From positions 2,971,001 through 3,035,000 of the forward strand of contig NZ_CP089980.1 in the NCBI RefSeq assembly GCF_021389955.1: a DNA stretch of 64,000 bases, in the 5' to 3' direction. Both the position numbers and the translations under genes were made by a program. This document shows positions 32,752 to 41,388 of this stretch, piece after piece (position 1 is the first letter of the stretch; every line of letters starts with the position of its first letter). The notes beneath the pieces are model-generated. The model was not told where the DNA came from, did no database searches, and saw only the letters and a program-made list of their open reading frames with translations. This DNA is from Fulvivirga maritima. GTDB taxonomy: Bacteria > Bacteroidota > Bacteroidia > Cytophagales > Cyclobacteriaceae.

Positions 32752-33525
32752 TTAGGCTGCAGCCTTTTTTACTTCTGTTAGCTCTACTTCTTTATATTTT
32801 TGAATTTTGATGATTTTCACTGCGTCTAGCACTTTAATCACTAAATAAGTAGGATCTATTTCATGCCATCTGATACCGCCAAAGTTAGGTCTGTTACCAT
32901 GTTTGTGGTGATTATTATGATAGCTCTCACCCATCATTAAGAAATCTAATGGTAGGAAGTTCTTAGAAGTATCTCCCACTTTGAAGTTAGTGTATCCATA
33001 TTTGTGAGCAAACCAGTTAATGATAGCACCGTGAATAGGAGATAATAAAAATTGAACAGGTAGCAATAACCATAACCACCATACGGTAGCAAATTGCCAA
33101 TATATAGCTACATAAATAGCGGCCCATATCAGTCTTGAAACCCATGAGCGAGCAAATTTATCGAATGCTTCCCATTCAGGAACGTCCTGAGTGAAGCGGG
33201 CATCTACAGTCATTTTTTTACTGGTGATGTCGGAATAAATAGTTTTGGTTTTCCACATCATTTTCCAGATAGTCTCATCATATTTTGGTGAGTGAGGGTC
33301 ATTTGGTGTGTCAGCATAAGCATGGTGCATGCGGTGCATTATTCCATAGCCGTAGGGGCTGAGGTAGTTTGATCCCTGGAAGAACCAAGTGAGAATAAAG
33401 AAAACCTTTTCCCAACCTTTGCTCATAGTAAAGGCTTTGTGGGAAGCGTACCGGTGCAGGAAAAATGTCTGGAAAAACAAAGACAAGTACCAATGCGCTA
33501 CAAAAAATATTAATATCACTTCCAT
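32752..33525 (-). CDS. Acyl-CoA / fatty acid desaturase
   Basis: The di-iron membrane enzyme inserts a double bond into acyl chains, adjusting membrane fluidity. The three histidine boxes are HRYASHK (about 24), HRMHHAY (about 64) and ESYHNNHHKHG (about 197-207), in the stearoyl-CoA-desaturase-like order. The 257 residues include at least four hydrophobic segments. A TTG at 33528 directly precedes the ATG at 33525, which is preferred. The 3' end is AGGCTGCAGCCT, a 12-bp palindrome covering the last codons, followed by the IS. The next gene downstream on the same strand was probably adjacent before the IS came in. Confidence 0.92.
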   Translation of the reverse strand: MEVILIFFVAHWYLSLFFQTFFLHRYASHKAFTMSKGWEKVFFILTWFFQGSNYLSPYGYGIMHRMHHAYADTPNDPHSPKYDETIWKMMWKTKTIYSDITSKKMTVDARFTQDVPEWEAFDKFARSWVSRLIWAAIYVAIYWQFATVWWLWLLLPVQFLLSPIHGAIINWFAHKYGYTNFKVGDTSKNFLPLDFLMMGESYHNNHHKHGNRPNFGGIRWHEIDPTYLVIKVLDAVKIIKIQKYKEVELTEVKKAAA

Positions 33526-33622
33526 CAATTAGTTGTTTAATGTGGTTATTGTGGGCTGTAACTCCCCGTTTTATATAAAGACAGGCGGTTTTTAAGTTTG
33601 TGACAAAAAGGTGAGAATTTTT

Positions 33623-34243
33623 TTAAAAAGATTTTCCTTCCAGCTTTTCAAGGATCTCTTGCTTTACTCCTTTTATGAAATCAGCAGGGGAGCCTATGTG
33701 GCAGGCCTTTTTGAAATTTTCTATAAAGTGGGTTTGAGGTAGATCTAATTTAATCTTACCAGTTTCTTGTGTCAGTTTATCTTTGGCTCTGCTAAATAGC
33801 TGTCTGCAGTTATCTTTTTTCTTGTCGAAAATATGCTGCAACTCTTCATACTCGAAGTTAAAAAACTCTCTCAGTACGTAAATGCCTTTCTCTACAGGTT
33901 CTAGTTTTTTATGAATAATATCTAAGGCGGCAGATACTTCATTCTCCATGTCAAAATGGAATAAATCCTTTTCCTTGTACCAATCTATCAGCTCTGCAGG
34001 TTTAATATTTTGCAGGCATTCATTCTTTTTTCTCTTAAGAGCGTCCAAATGATTGAGGCTGTTGTTAGTTACCGCCCTGATAAGATAGGCCTTAGTATTT
34101 TCTATTTTTTCATGATTCACAGTAAGCCACTTCAGGAAGGTGTCCTGAACTATATCTTCAGCGTCAGCAATAGATCCTACCATTTTTAAGGCGATCTGCT
34201 GCAATACTGGCTGGTATAGCGCTATCGTCTGATTTGTATTCAT
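33623..34243 (-). CDS. ECF-like RNA polymerase sigma factor
   Basis: The protein of about 206 residues has sigma region 2 (MVGSIADAEDIVQDTFLKWL, then KAYLIRAVTNNSLNHL) and region 4 (VLREFFNFEYEELQHIFDKK followed by NCRQLFSRAKDKL). This layout, with a 50-residue C-terminal extension, is closest to SigJ-type ECF factors rather than those with a paired anti-sigma. No anti-sigma gene is next to it. An upstream ATG at 34252 would lie within a TATCTTTG -7 box, so the ATG at 34243 is chosen. The mRNA would then have almost no leader. It is upstream of the desaturase gene on the same strand; regulation of that gene is only a possibility. Confidence 0.88.
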   Translation of the reverse strand: MNTNQTIALYQPVLQQIALKMVGSIADAEDIVQDTFLKWLTVNHEKIENTKAYLIRAVTNNSLNHLDALKRKKNECLQNIKPAELIDWYKEKDLFHFDMENEVSAALDIIHKKLEPVEKGIYVLREFFNFEYEELQHIFDKKKDNCRQLFSRAKDKLTQETGKIKLDLPQTHFIENFKKACHIGSPADFIKGVKQEILEKLEGKSF

Positions 34244-34249
34244 GAATAA

Positions 34250-34257
34250 CAAAGATA
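34250..34257 (-). promoter_or_regulatory. Predicted -7 box for the sigma factor gene (TATCTTTG)
   Basis: On the minus strand TATCTTTG lies only 6 nt before the ATG at 34243, implying a leaderless or nearly leaderless mRNA. No matching -33 is seen. Confidence 0.5.
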
Positions 34258-34296
34258 AGCCGAATTACGTGAAAAGTGAATTATAAAACGGTCAAT

Positions 34297-35685
34297 CTAT
34301 AAATTTCGATTAGCAGTAGGGTATTTTGGGGTAGACCATTTTATGCCCAGTTTGCCTACCAAAAAGTAGAATCGGGTGATCATAATTATAGCTACTAAGG
34401 AGAGACCTATTAATAATCCGTACCAAACTCCTCTTGGCCCCATATTAAGCTCAAATGCAAGGTAATAGCCTGAAGGTAATGCCAGTGCCCAATAGGCTAT
34501 AAAGGTGAGTGCGGTGGGTACTTTTACATCTGCCAAGCCGCGCAAAGCACCAAGGCTAACTACTTGTATGCCATCAGAAAGTTGGAAAAAACCAGCAATA
34601 ATGAGTAAAGTAGAGGCCATCTCTATTACTTCAGGATCATTGATGTATAGAGAAGGAAGCCAATGTCTACCAACAATAAAAACAATGGCGGTGAAACTCA
34701 TGAAAATGAGTGACATGATGAAAAGGGTCGAAGCGGCCATTTTCAATGAATGAATATTCTTTTTGCCTAGTTGATTTCCTACTCGTATTGTTGCTGCCGC
34801 CGAAAGACCTGAAACCATCATGTAACTAATAGCAGCCAGATTAATGGCTATTTGATGGGCGGCTAAAGGTTTAGTTCCCAGCCAGCCGATCATAATTACC
34901 GCAAACCCGAATGCGCCCACTTCAAATACAAACTGAAAGCCTGCAGGGAGTCCTAGTGATAAGAGCCTTCTAATGATTTTTGCTTTATAATTTTTGAAAC
35001 TAAACCCAGCTCTGAATTCTTGAAATGGTTTTCCTTTATAAATATAATATGCCATCCATAAAGCCAGAATAATCCTTGAAATTAAAGAAGACCAGCCGGC
35101 GCCGTTAAGCCCCATCATGGGTATGTTTAGGGGCTCATATCCATAAATAAACAGGTAGTTAAGGCCTACATTGATAAGGTTAGAGCCTATAACTATCACC
35201 ATGGCCTGAGTAGTATGTGATAGTCCTTCTGCGAATTGTCTGAAAGTCTGGAATATCATGAGAGGCACCATAGAAAGTGTAATGATATTAAGGTATGGTA
35301 GTGATATATTTACCACATCTTCAGGCTGGTTAAAATGGTACAGAGCATTGCCGCCTACTTTCACCAGAGAAAATAGGAGGAAGCCGGTAATCAGGTTAAT
35401 AAGAAAGGCATGTTTCAAATATTCACTTGATTTTGAAGTATTTTTCTCACCATCAGCCGCTGCCACAAGTGGAGTTATGGCATAAGAAACCCCTATTCCA
35501 AACATAAGAATAAGGTTAAAAATAACATTGGCCAGAGAGGCTCCTGCCAATGGTAAAGCTCCTAGTTGCCCTACCATCATGCTATCAGCCACGTTAACCA
35601 TCATGTGCCCCAACTGACTTATCATTACCGGCAGGGCCAGTACTAAGTTTTTTTTGAGGTGGCCAATAAATAATTTCTTCTTCAT
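34297..35685 (-). CDS. MATE-family multidrug efflux transporter
   Basis: MATE transporters export cationic compounds by Na+ or H+ antiport. The 462 residues form twelve hydrophobic helices in two halves; the first half has LPVMISQLGHMMVNVADSMM and VGQLGALPLAGASLAN, and the second half has LSLGLPAGFQFVFEVGAFGF and GWLGTKPLAAHQIAINLAAI. This duplication is the family hallmark (NorM-like, the DinF/NorM branch is not resolved). The ATG at 35685 is conventional. It lies downstream of the NUDIX gene with a 34-bp gap. Confidence 0.93.
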   Translation of the reverse strand: MKKKLFIGHLKKNLVLALPVMISQLGHMMVNVADSMMVGQLGALPLAGASLANVIFNLILMFGIGVSYAITPLVAAADGEKNTSKSSEYLKHAFLINLITGFLLFSLVKVGGNALYHFNQPEDVVNISLPYLNIITLSMVPLMIFQTFRQFAEGLSHTTQAMVIVIGSNLINVGLNYLFIYGYEPLNIPMMGLNGAGWSSLISRIILALWMAYYIYKGKPFQEFRAGFSFKNYKAKIIRRLLSLGLPAGFQFVFEVGAFGFAVIMIGWLGTKPLAAHQIAINLAAISYMMVSGLSAAATIRVGNQLGKKNIHSLKMAASTLFIMSLIFMSFTAIVFIVGRHWLPSLYINDPEVIEMASTLLIIAGFFQLSDGIQVVSLGALRGLADVKVPTALTFIAYWALALPSGYYLAFELNMGPRGVWYGLLIGLSLVAIIMITRFYFLVGKLGIKWSTPKYPTANRNL

Positions 35686-35719
35686 GCTCTCCAGGCGCTC
35701 TGCCTACTCCTTATTTCTA

Positions 35720-36274
35720 TTATAATCCTAATATGCGAGCCGTTTTTAAAATGCCGGCTACACTCATACTATCTGTTATTTCCTGGTTCATTACCATTTT
35801 CAGTGCTTCTGTAAAAGGTAGTTTTTTAACTATTAAGTCAGACTCAGACTCTTCCAGGTTTTGTTCACCCTGAGTTAATTCTCTTGCCAGATAAATGTAA
35901 CCCACCTCATCAGTAACAGAGTTAGAGGTGTGAAAACGCATAATCATTTCCCATTGGTTGGCCATAAGCCCTGTTTCTTCTTTCAGTTCTCTTTGGGCTG
36001 CTGTTAGCGGTTCTTCATGCATAGGGCCGCCACCTTCAGGTATTTCCCAAGAGTATTCATCAATAGTATATCTGTATTGACCTACCAGCCAGGTATTACC
36101 TTCTTCATCGATAGGGATAATGCCAATAGCTCTGTTTTTGAAAAATACTTTGCCATAAACTCCTTCACCGCCCCCTGGGTTAATGATGTCGTGCTCTTCC
36201 AGCTTTATCCATGGGTTTTCATAAATTTGCTTTCGGTCAAGCGTGGTCCAGGGGTTATTTTCTTGTTTTTTCAT
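35720..36274 (-). CDS. NUDIX hydrolase (ADP-ribose pyrophosphatase-like)
   Basis: NUDIX enzymes hydrolyse nucleoside diphosphates linked to another moiety. The full Nudix box GX5EX7REUXEEXG is present as GGGPMHEEPLTAAQRELKEE followed by TGL (about 84-106), so it should be active. Upstream, WTTLDRKQIYENPWIKLEEH and YGKVFFKNRAIGIIPID are typical of the ADP-ribose/GDP-mannose pyrophosphatase branch. The 184-residue length agrees. It is on the same strand as the MATE gene and diverges from rnhB. Exact substrate is unknown. Confidence 0.9.
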   Translation of the reverse strand: MKKQENNPWTTLDRKQIYENPWIKLEEHDIINPGGGEGVYGKVFFKNRAIGIIPIDEEGNTWLVGQYRYTIDEYSWEIPEGGGPMHEEPLTAAQRELKEETGLMANQWEMIMRFHTSNSVTDEVGYIYLARELTQGEQNLEESESDLIVKKLPFTEALKMVMNQEITDSMSVAGILKTARILGL

Positions 36275-36369
36275 ATCTATAAGTTGGTTGGCAAATAGTG
36301 TTGCAAAGCTATTAAAATAGTGAGAGAAAAAGGTTTTGATAAAACCAGGTTAAAAGCAGTTGATAATTT

Positions 36370-36398
36370 TTGGATGTAACGTAGGTAAATTATTTTTG
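36370..36398 (+). promoter_or_regulatory. Bacteroidota-type promoter of rnhB (TTG-N18-TATTTTTG)
   Basis: The -33 TTG (36370-36372) and -7 TATTTTTG (36391-36398) are spaced 18 bp, within the usual 17-23 bp. The -7 box ends 6 nt before the ATG at 36405, so the mRNA would be leaderless or nearly so. Confidence 0.65.
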
Positions 36399-36404
36399 TT
36401 AGAT

Positions 36405-37001
36405 ATGTTGTTATCCTTTTTCAGTGAAGATAAAATAGAGGCAGGTTGTGATGAGGCAGGCAGAGGCTGTCTGGCTGGGCCTGTAGTAGCCGCCGCAGTG
36501 GTGCTACCAGATGATTATAAACATAAAGTGCTTAATGATAGTAAGCAGCTGAGCCGTAAGCAAAGAGAGGCTATCAGGCTGGATGTGGAAAAAGAGGCCA
36601 TTGCCTGGGCCGTTTCATTTGTAGATAATAATGAAATAGATGAGGTAAATATTCTGAATGCTTCCTTTTTGGCCATGAATAGAGCGGTAGATCAACTTGA
36701 GACACAGCCTGAGCTGCTGCTGATAGATGGAAACAGGTATAAACCTCATAATGAAATACCATTTGAATGTATTATAAAAGGTGATGGCAAGTACTTATCA
36801 ATTGCTGCGGCTTCTATTTTAGCCAAAACCTACCGAGATGAGTATATGTATAAATTGGCCAAGGAATTTCCTGCTTATCAGTGGGAGAGCAATGTGGGCT
36901 ACCCAACTAAAAATCATAGAGAGGCCATCAGAAGTCATGGGGTCACTGATTATCATAGAAAATCATTTCGCTTACTGCCAGAGCAATTAGAGCTTTTTTA
37001 A
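36405..37001 (+). CDS. rnhB: Ribonuclease HII
   Basis: RNase HII cuts the RNA strand of RNA-DNA hybrids and removes single misincorporated ribonucleotides. The acidic active site begins [20 protein letters not shown] with the DE pair; the third Asp is in LLIDGNRY, and a further motif is [24 protein letters not shown] at 36360 would add 15 residues but overlaps the promoter, so the ATG at 36405 is used (198 residues). The stop is shared almost base to base with the next gene (TAAT ATG), so the NRDE gene is likely co-transcribed. Confidence 0.95.
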   Translation: MLLSFFSEDKIEAGCDEAGRGCLAGPVVAAAVVLPDDYKHKVLNDSKQLSRKQREAIRLDVEKEAIAWAVSFVDNNEIDEVNILNASFLAMNRAVDQLETQPELLLIDGNRYKPHNEIPFECIIKGDGKYLSIAAASILAKTYRDEYMYKLAKEFPAYQWESNVGYPTKNHREAIRSHGVTDYHRKSFRLLPEQLELF

Positions 37002-37002
37002 T

Positions 37003-37752
37003 ATGTGCCTTATTCTTTTAGCTTATAAGAAGCATGAAAAATATCCTTTAATAGTAGCTGCTAACCGTGATGAGTTCTATGCCAGGAAGACAGAGTCAGC
37101 GCATTTTTGGAGTGATAACCCTCAAGTATTAGCAGGGCGGGATTTGGAAGCGGGCGGTACCTGGATGGGAGTAAATAAAAATGGCCGGCTGGCTATGATT
37201 ACTAATTATCGTGACTTGCGAAACATCAAAGATAATGCACCCTCCAGAGGACATTTGGTGTCAGATTTCCTTTCGGGAAATGAAGACGCAAAGGGCTACT
37301 TAGAAAAGGTGGAAGCTAAAGGTCAGCAGTACAATGGATTTAATCTTATATGTGGAGATGTAAACGGCCTTTATTATTATGGAAATTACCAGCAAGGCGT
37401 TCATAAGATTGATGCTGGTATTCACGGTCTAAGTAATGCTTTGCTGAATACTCCGTGGCCAAAAGTGGAGCGAGGCAAGCAAAAGCTAGCCGATCAAATT
37501 AAAAAGGGCAATCTACTACCTCATGAATTGATAGAAACGCTTCACGATGATGTGAAACCGCCAGATACAAGTTTGCCCGATACAGGTGTAGGCGTGGAAA
37601 TGGAACGGATGCTCTCCCCTATGTTTATAAAAAGCCCTGACTATGGCTCCAGGTGCTCTACCGTAATTATGGTTGAAGATAACGGAGTAATTAACTTTTT
37701 TGAGAGAAGTTATTTAGCGGAAGGAAAGAGTGATGTTGAAGTGAAGGTTTGA
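37003..37752 (+). CDS. NRDE-family protein (TANGO2-like)
   Basis: The 249-residue protein starts MCLILLAYKKHEKYPLIVAA and carries the family-defining NRDEFY at residues 21-26, followed by AGRDLEAGGTWMGVNKNGRL (about 46-65) and the NYRD motif. This is the NRDE (DUF833) fold shared with TANGO2, an Ntn-hydrolase-like domain where Cys2 could be the nucleophile after Met removal. The function is not known in bacteria; eukaryotic TANGO2 has been linked to acyl-CoA or heme handling. Its ATG lies one base after the rnhB stop. Confidence 0.9.
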   Translation: MCLILLAYKKHEKYPLIVAANRDEFYARKTESAHFWSDNPQVLAGRDLEAGGTWMGVNKNGRLAMITNYRDLRNIKDNAPSRGHLVSDFLSGNEDAKGYLEKVEAKGQQYNGFNLICGDVNGLYYYGNYQQGVHKIDAGIHGLSNALLNTPWPKVERGKQKLADQIKKGNLLPHELIETLHDDVKPPDTSLPDTGVGVEMERMLSPMFIKSPDYGSRCSTVIMVEDNGVINFFERSYLAEGKSDVEVKV

Positions 37753-37802
37753 AACCCATTCCCACCCACATTTTTCAGTGAGTAAGAATGAGTATAATAT
37801 CT

Positions 37803-38813
37803 TTAATAAGTAGGCCAGCCGTTTACGAAATACAGATCGCTGATAAGCATTTTAGGGGCACCATTGTCATTAGCATCATAGGCATGTCTTATCATTAGAT
37901 AATTTCCATTATGCTTATAAATATCGGGTGCACCAGGTCCTATCCAAACTGAGTTGCCTGAATCAAGAATAGTAGCACCTCCGTTCATCATATTAACCCC
38001 GTTTTTATCATAATATGGGCCTGTAATACTGGTGGAGCGACCATATGCAATACGATAGGTGCTATTTACTCCTTGACAGCAAACACCTAAAGATACAAAT
38101 AAGTAGTAATAGCCATTGTTGTACACTATATCGGTATTTTCTATGCCACCGCCTCTTCTAGCTATAGAGTAATGAGTGCCTGTGGGTTTCATAGTAGAGC
38201 TGTTGAGTCTTACCACTTTTATGCCATCAAACCAAGAGCCATACACCATCCATAAGTTACCATTAGCATCTTTCATTATGTTAGGATCAATAGCATTTAC
38301 ACTGGAGCGATTAGAGGTGCTCAATACTACCCCTTCATCACGCCAGTCCCCAGTTAAAATGCTTGAGCAAGAAGCAAGACCTATGGCGGAGTTTCTATTG
38401 CCAAACTCAGAGACGGAATAGTATAACCAATAACGACCATTATTGTAAAAACAGTCAGGCGCCCATACATCGTTACGTCCCATTTCACGGGCATAATTTC
38501 TCCACCAAGGAAGTTCATTAGGGAAGACTTGAGCGCCTTGAGTCCAATTGACACCATCAGTAGAATATTTTACACCTACTCCCGGGCCTGTCATGAAAGC
38601 CCACCATAAACCGTTAGGTTCTTTTATTAGACAAGGATCATGAGAATAAGTATTGCCGGTAAGCTCAATAAAAGCAGAGGCTCCTATATCATTGCTTTTT
38701 TCATTAGAGAGTGTTAAATCCGTCTTATTTGGAGCGGATACGTCATTATCTGAACAGGAAAAACAGATAATACATGCTAGAAATGTGAGTAAAAAATTTC
38801 CTAGAATTTTCAT
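37803..38813 (-). CDS. GH43 arabinan endo-1,5-alpha-L-arabinosidase, lipoprotein
   Basis: The enzyme cuts the arabinan side chains of plant pectin. A lipoprotein signal ends CIICFSC with the lipidated Cys at residue 20. The five-bladed propeller has the catalytic residues of GH43: Asp in YSHDPCLIKE (about 58), Asp in AIDPNIMKD (about 175) and Glu in GIENTDIVYNNGYYYLF (about 226). WAPDCFY is also characteristic of endo-arabinanases. It is a standalone gene without SusC/SusD, sugar kinases or other glycosidases, unlike most bacteroidetal polysaccharide loci. It is followed on its upstream side by a long non-coding stretch. Confidence 0.9.
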   Translation of the reverse strand: MKILGNFLLTFLACIICFSCSDNDVSAPNKTDLTLSNEKSNDIGASAFIELTGNTYSHDPCLIKEPNGLWWAFMTGPGVGVKYSTDGVNWTQGAQVFPNELPWWRNYAREMGRNDVWAPDCFYNNGRYWLYYSVSEFGNRNSAIGLASCSSILTGDWRDEGVVLSTSNRSSVNAIDPNIMKDANGNLWMVYGSWFDGIKVVRLNSSTMKPTGTHYSIARRGGGIENTDIVYNNGYYYLFVSLGVCCQGVNSTYRIAYGRSTSITGPYYDKNGVNMMNGGATILDSGNSVWIGPGAPDIYKHNGNYLMIRHAYDANDNGAPKMLISDLYFVNGWPTY

Positions 38814-39671
38814 TTTAATTGGATTTTAGGTTGTAATATATAAACTAGGCCTCTAAATTTATTAGTTGCAATGCAAGTGATTTTTCACAACTCAAAAATT
38901 AGCTCCATAGTTATTTTGTTATGTCCAAGTTAGATTTATTTTAAAAGAAATTAGAATAAATAGTTTTCTAGAAATGTAAGATTGGTTGCTTTAATAAGTC
39001 ATAATAATGGCTTAAGTGTTTTATCAAAAAAAAGTGAACATGAAACGAATAGAAACTAAAGATTAAATAATTAGATATTCAGATGAGTTGTTTAATCTTT
39101 ATGGGTACCATGGTTCTGTTTATCAACTGATATTATGGATGCTACCAACCTTAAGAAGCATTCATCTTCATTTTATAAATAAAAATAAAAAAGCGTCGGA
39201 GGCTTTCTGATATAAGTGCAATATTATATTATAAAAGTTTATTTATTAATCAACTTCTGATAGCAAATTTGTGTAGAAACTGAATTCCATTAAAGAAGTA
39301 CTTGAATGTGAGGTAATCCTTTAATGGAGGGTGGAGATGTTCTATTTTTAATACAGCTATGGGGTATGCCAATACCCCATCCGTAATTAAAAGAGAAAGG
39401 CCAAGAAAGCTTTAATGGCTTACAAAATTACATAGGGGTGGAACTGGAAGAAGGGATAGAAGCAGGGAAGTTTGTAGATGATATTATTATTATTTCTAAA
39501 ATACGAATCCTGCTTATTGCTAAACTGGAAGGGCCACTGTTGATTTCCAGAGTTAAGTATAGTAGGTAAAGCAGAGATATAGTTGTTGATTATTTGAAGA
39601 ATTACATTATCAAATAACTGGAGAGAAGGTAGAAAATTTTAATTTTGGAAATACTGGTCGGTCTGTGTTTT
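38814..39671. other. Long non-coding stretch with hairpins and a possible gene remnant
   Basis: About 860 bp hold no credible gene. TCCATTAAAG-type repeats occur at 39287-39295 and 39319-39327 as an inverted pair, and again at about 39411. ATGGGGTAT (39359-39367) and ATACCCCAT (39372-39380) form a perfect 9-bp hairpin with a GCCA loop. A stop-free frame of 60 codons at 39387-39569 (containing VELEEGIEAGKFVDD) lacks a convincing start. It may be the tail of a decayed gene, or the region may hold a small RNA. Most of the region is strongly AT-rich. Confidence 0.5.
39640..39647 (+). promoter_or_regulatory. Predicted -7 box for the alpha/beta hydrolase gene (TAATTTTG)
   Basis: TAATTTTG fits TAnnTTTG and lies 24 nt before the ATG at 39672. 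It overlaps the alternative upstream start at 39645, arguing against that start. Confidence 0.5.
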
Positions 39672-40562
39672 ATGAAGAAGAAAAAGAAAATTAAAACGCC
39701 CTTACCCATTAGGGCTGTAGGGTGGTTGTTTCCAAAGGTAGAGAAAATAGCTCCAATTTTGGCTAAGAGGTGGTTCGCTCATGTTTTTTTTACTCCGGTA
39801 CGTTATAAGGTTCCTTATGGTGAGCAAGATGCTCGTGCAGAAGCTAAAAAAGGAAGTCTTCAATATAATGGCTCTACGATACAATATTATACGTGGGGCG
39901 AAGGGAAGCCAGTGTTGTTTTGTCATGGCTGGATGGGAAGAGGCACTCAGTTCAGAAAGTTTATTCCTGTATTTAATATGGAAGGCTATCAGGTAATATC
40001 ATTTGATGCTACAGGCCATGGGCTATCTGAGGGCAAAAGGTCTCACCTCATGGAGTTTGCTGATATAATTACTTTAATGAATAGTGAATTTGGGCCATTT
40101 GAAATGGTAGTAGGCCATTCATTGGGCGGAGTATCTGCCTTGCATGCTATACATTCAGGGGTGGATACACAGAAATTAGTGATGATCAGCAGTCCTACTT
40201 TGGGAGATAAAATCATAGAGGCTTTTCTTAAAAAACTCAAGGCCTCTGAGGCCTGTAAGGTCTATTTAGAAACGTTTGTGCAAAAGAAATTTGGTCAACC
40301 CTTTGAAGTATATGAGGCGGTATATGTAGCTAAAAAATTACGACCAATTGATGTGCTGCTCATTTATGATAAAGATGATGATGAGGTAGACATGGATAAT
40401 CCTAAGGCTTTTATGGATGTTTATCCCTCCGCCAGGCTGGTTACTACTCAGGAGTTGGGGCATACGCGTATTCTTAAAGATGATAAGGTTATAGAAGCTA
40501 CTCTGGAACATTTGCAAGGAGAAGTGATGCTCAGGACGCATAAGGAACATTCAGTAGAATAA
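39672..40562 (+). CDS. Alpha/beta hydrolase
   Basis: The 296-residue cytosolic enzyme has the catalytic triad expected of the fold: nucleophile Ser in MVVGHSLGGVSALH (GHSLGG, about 144), Asp in the DVLLIYDKDDDEV region (about 236) and His in ELGHTRIL (about 270). The oxyanion stretch is FCHGWMGRGTQFRKF (about 78-92). A very basic N-terminus (MKKKKKIKTPLPI) precedes it and is not a signal peptide. The open frame extends to 39645, but a -7 box covers that start, so the ATG at 39672 is used. Substrate is unknown; an esterase is plausible. It stands apart in a sparsely coded area. Confidence 0.88.
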   Translation: MKKKKKIKTPLPIRAVGWLFPKVEKIAPILAKRWFAHVFFTPVRYKVPYGEQDARAEAKKGSLQYNGSTIQYYTWGEGKPVLFCHGWMGRGTQFRKFIPVFNMEGYQVISFDATGHGLSEGKRSHLMEFADIITLMNSEFGPFEMVVGHSLGGVSALHAIHSGVDTQKLVMISSPTLGDKIIEAFLKKLKASEACKVYLETFVQKKFGQPFEVYEAVYVAKKLRPIDVLLIYDKDDDEVDMDNPKAFMDVYPSARLVTTQELGHTRILKDDKVIEATLEHLQGEVMLRTHKEHSVE

Positions 40563-40635
40563 TTTGCCGTTTAAGTAATAATTATACATTATACTTTCTC
40601 GCTTTACGTTATTAGTGGATAACAGCAATATTTAT

Positions 40636-40643
40636 TATTTTTG
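40636..40643 (+). promoter_or_regulatory. Predicted -7 box for the ABC ATPase gene (TATTTTTG)
   Basis: TATTTTTG fits TAnnTTTG, 22 nt before the ATG at 40666. A -33 TTG is not seen at the usual distance. Confidence 0.5.
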
Positions 40644-40665
40644 AATAGATAAGCCTATCTCCTTT

Positions 40666-41382
40666 ATGACAAAAATTATTGAAACACACGATATTTCTAA
40701 GGTGTATAAAATGGGAAGCCAAACGGTAGAAGCTCTTAAAACTATTTCTATTAGTATAGATAGGGGTGAGTATGTGGCTTTTATGGGGCCTTCTGGTTCT
40801 GGTAAATCAACCTTAATGAATATTATAGGTTGCCTTGATACCCCTACTAACGGTGATTACATTCTTAATAATCAGAATGTGAGTGATCTTACCGAAAATG
40901 AACTCGCTGAGATTAGAAATAAGGAAATAGGCTTCGTATTCCAGACTTTTAACCTGTTGCCAAGAGCTTCTTCTTTAGAAAATGTGGCTTTACCTCTTAT
41001 TTATGCAGGCTATAAAAAAGCTGAGCGAGAAGAGATAGCCATGGAAGCTTTGAATAATGTAGGCTTGGGCTCACGTTTTGATCATAAGCCTAATGAGCTA
41101 TCTGGTGGTCAAAGGCAGAGGGTAGCAATAGCCAGAGCTTTGGTTAATAACCCAAGTATTATTTTGGCCGATGAGCCTACCGGTAACTTAGATACAAAAA
41201 CTTCTTATGACATTATGGAGCTTTTTCAGCAGCTGCATGATAAAGGTAACTCTATCATTATGGTTACTCACGAAGATGATATTGCTCACTATGCACACAG
41301 AATTATCAGGTTAAGAGATGGAGTAGTGGAAACGGATGTGATAAATGAGAATGTGACTCGCCCTGAACGGCAGTCAGTATAG
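40666..41382 (+). CDS. ABC transporter ATP-binding protein (MacB/LolD type)
   Basis: The 238-residue ATPase has Walker [11 protein letters not shown]-loop [12 protein letters not shown], signature [15 protein letters not shown], Walker [13 protein letters not shown] and switch His in [12 protein letters not shown]. The pattern (TYDIMELF-like, NLLPR after the Q-loop) is the MacB/LolD/FtsE branch, which powers envelope permeases in mechanotransmission. No permease gene flanks it, so the partner is elsewhere, and the substrate cannot be stated. The cobalamin adenosyltransferase follows after 6 bp and probably shares the transcript; this need not mean a shared function. Confidence 0.93.
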   Translation: MTKIIETHDISKVYKMGSQTVEALKTISISIDRGEYVAFMGPSGSGKSTLMNIIGCLDTPTNGDYILNNQNVSDLTENELAEIRNKEIGFVFQTFNLLPRASSLENVALPLIYAGYKKAEREEIAMEALNNVGLGSRFDHKPNELSGGQRQRVAIARALVNNPSIILADEPTGNLDTKTSYDIMELFQQLHDKGNSIIMVTHEDDIAHYAHRIIRLRDGVVETDVINENVTRPERQSV

Positions 41383-41388
41383 TGTTAC

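Noticed and set aside
33529-33622. Alternative sigma promoter (TTTTTG-N20-TGTCTTTA) before the desaturase
   Set aside because: The -7 box deviates at two positions and no sigma partner site can be confirmed.
39087-39391. Several 10-20-codon frames in the non-coding stretch
   Set aside because: They are at chance length for AT-rich DNA and lack promoters or family features.
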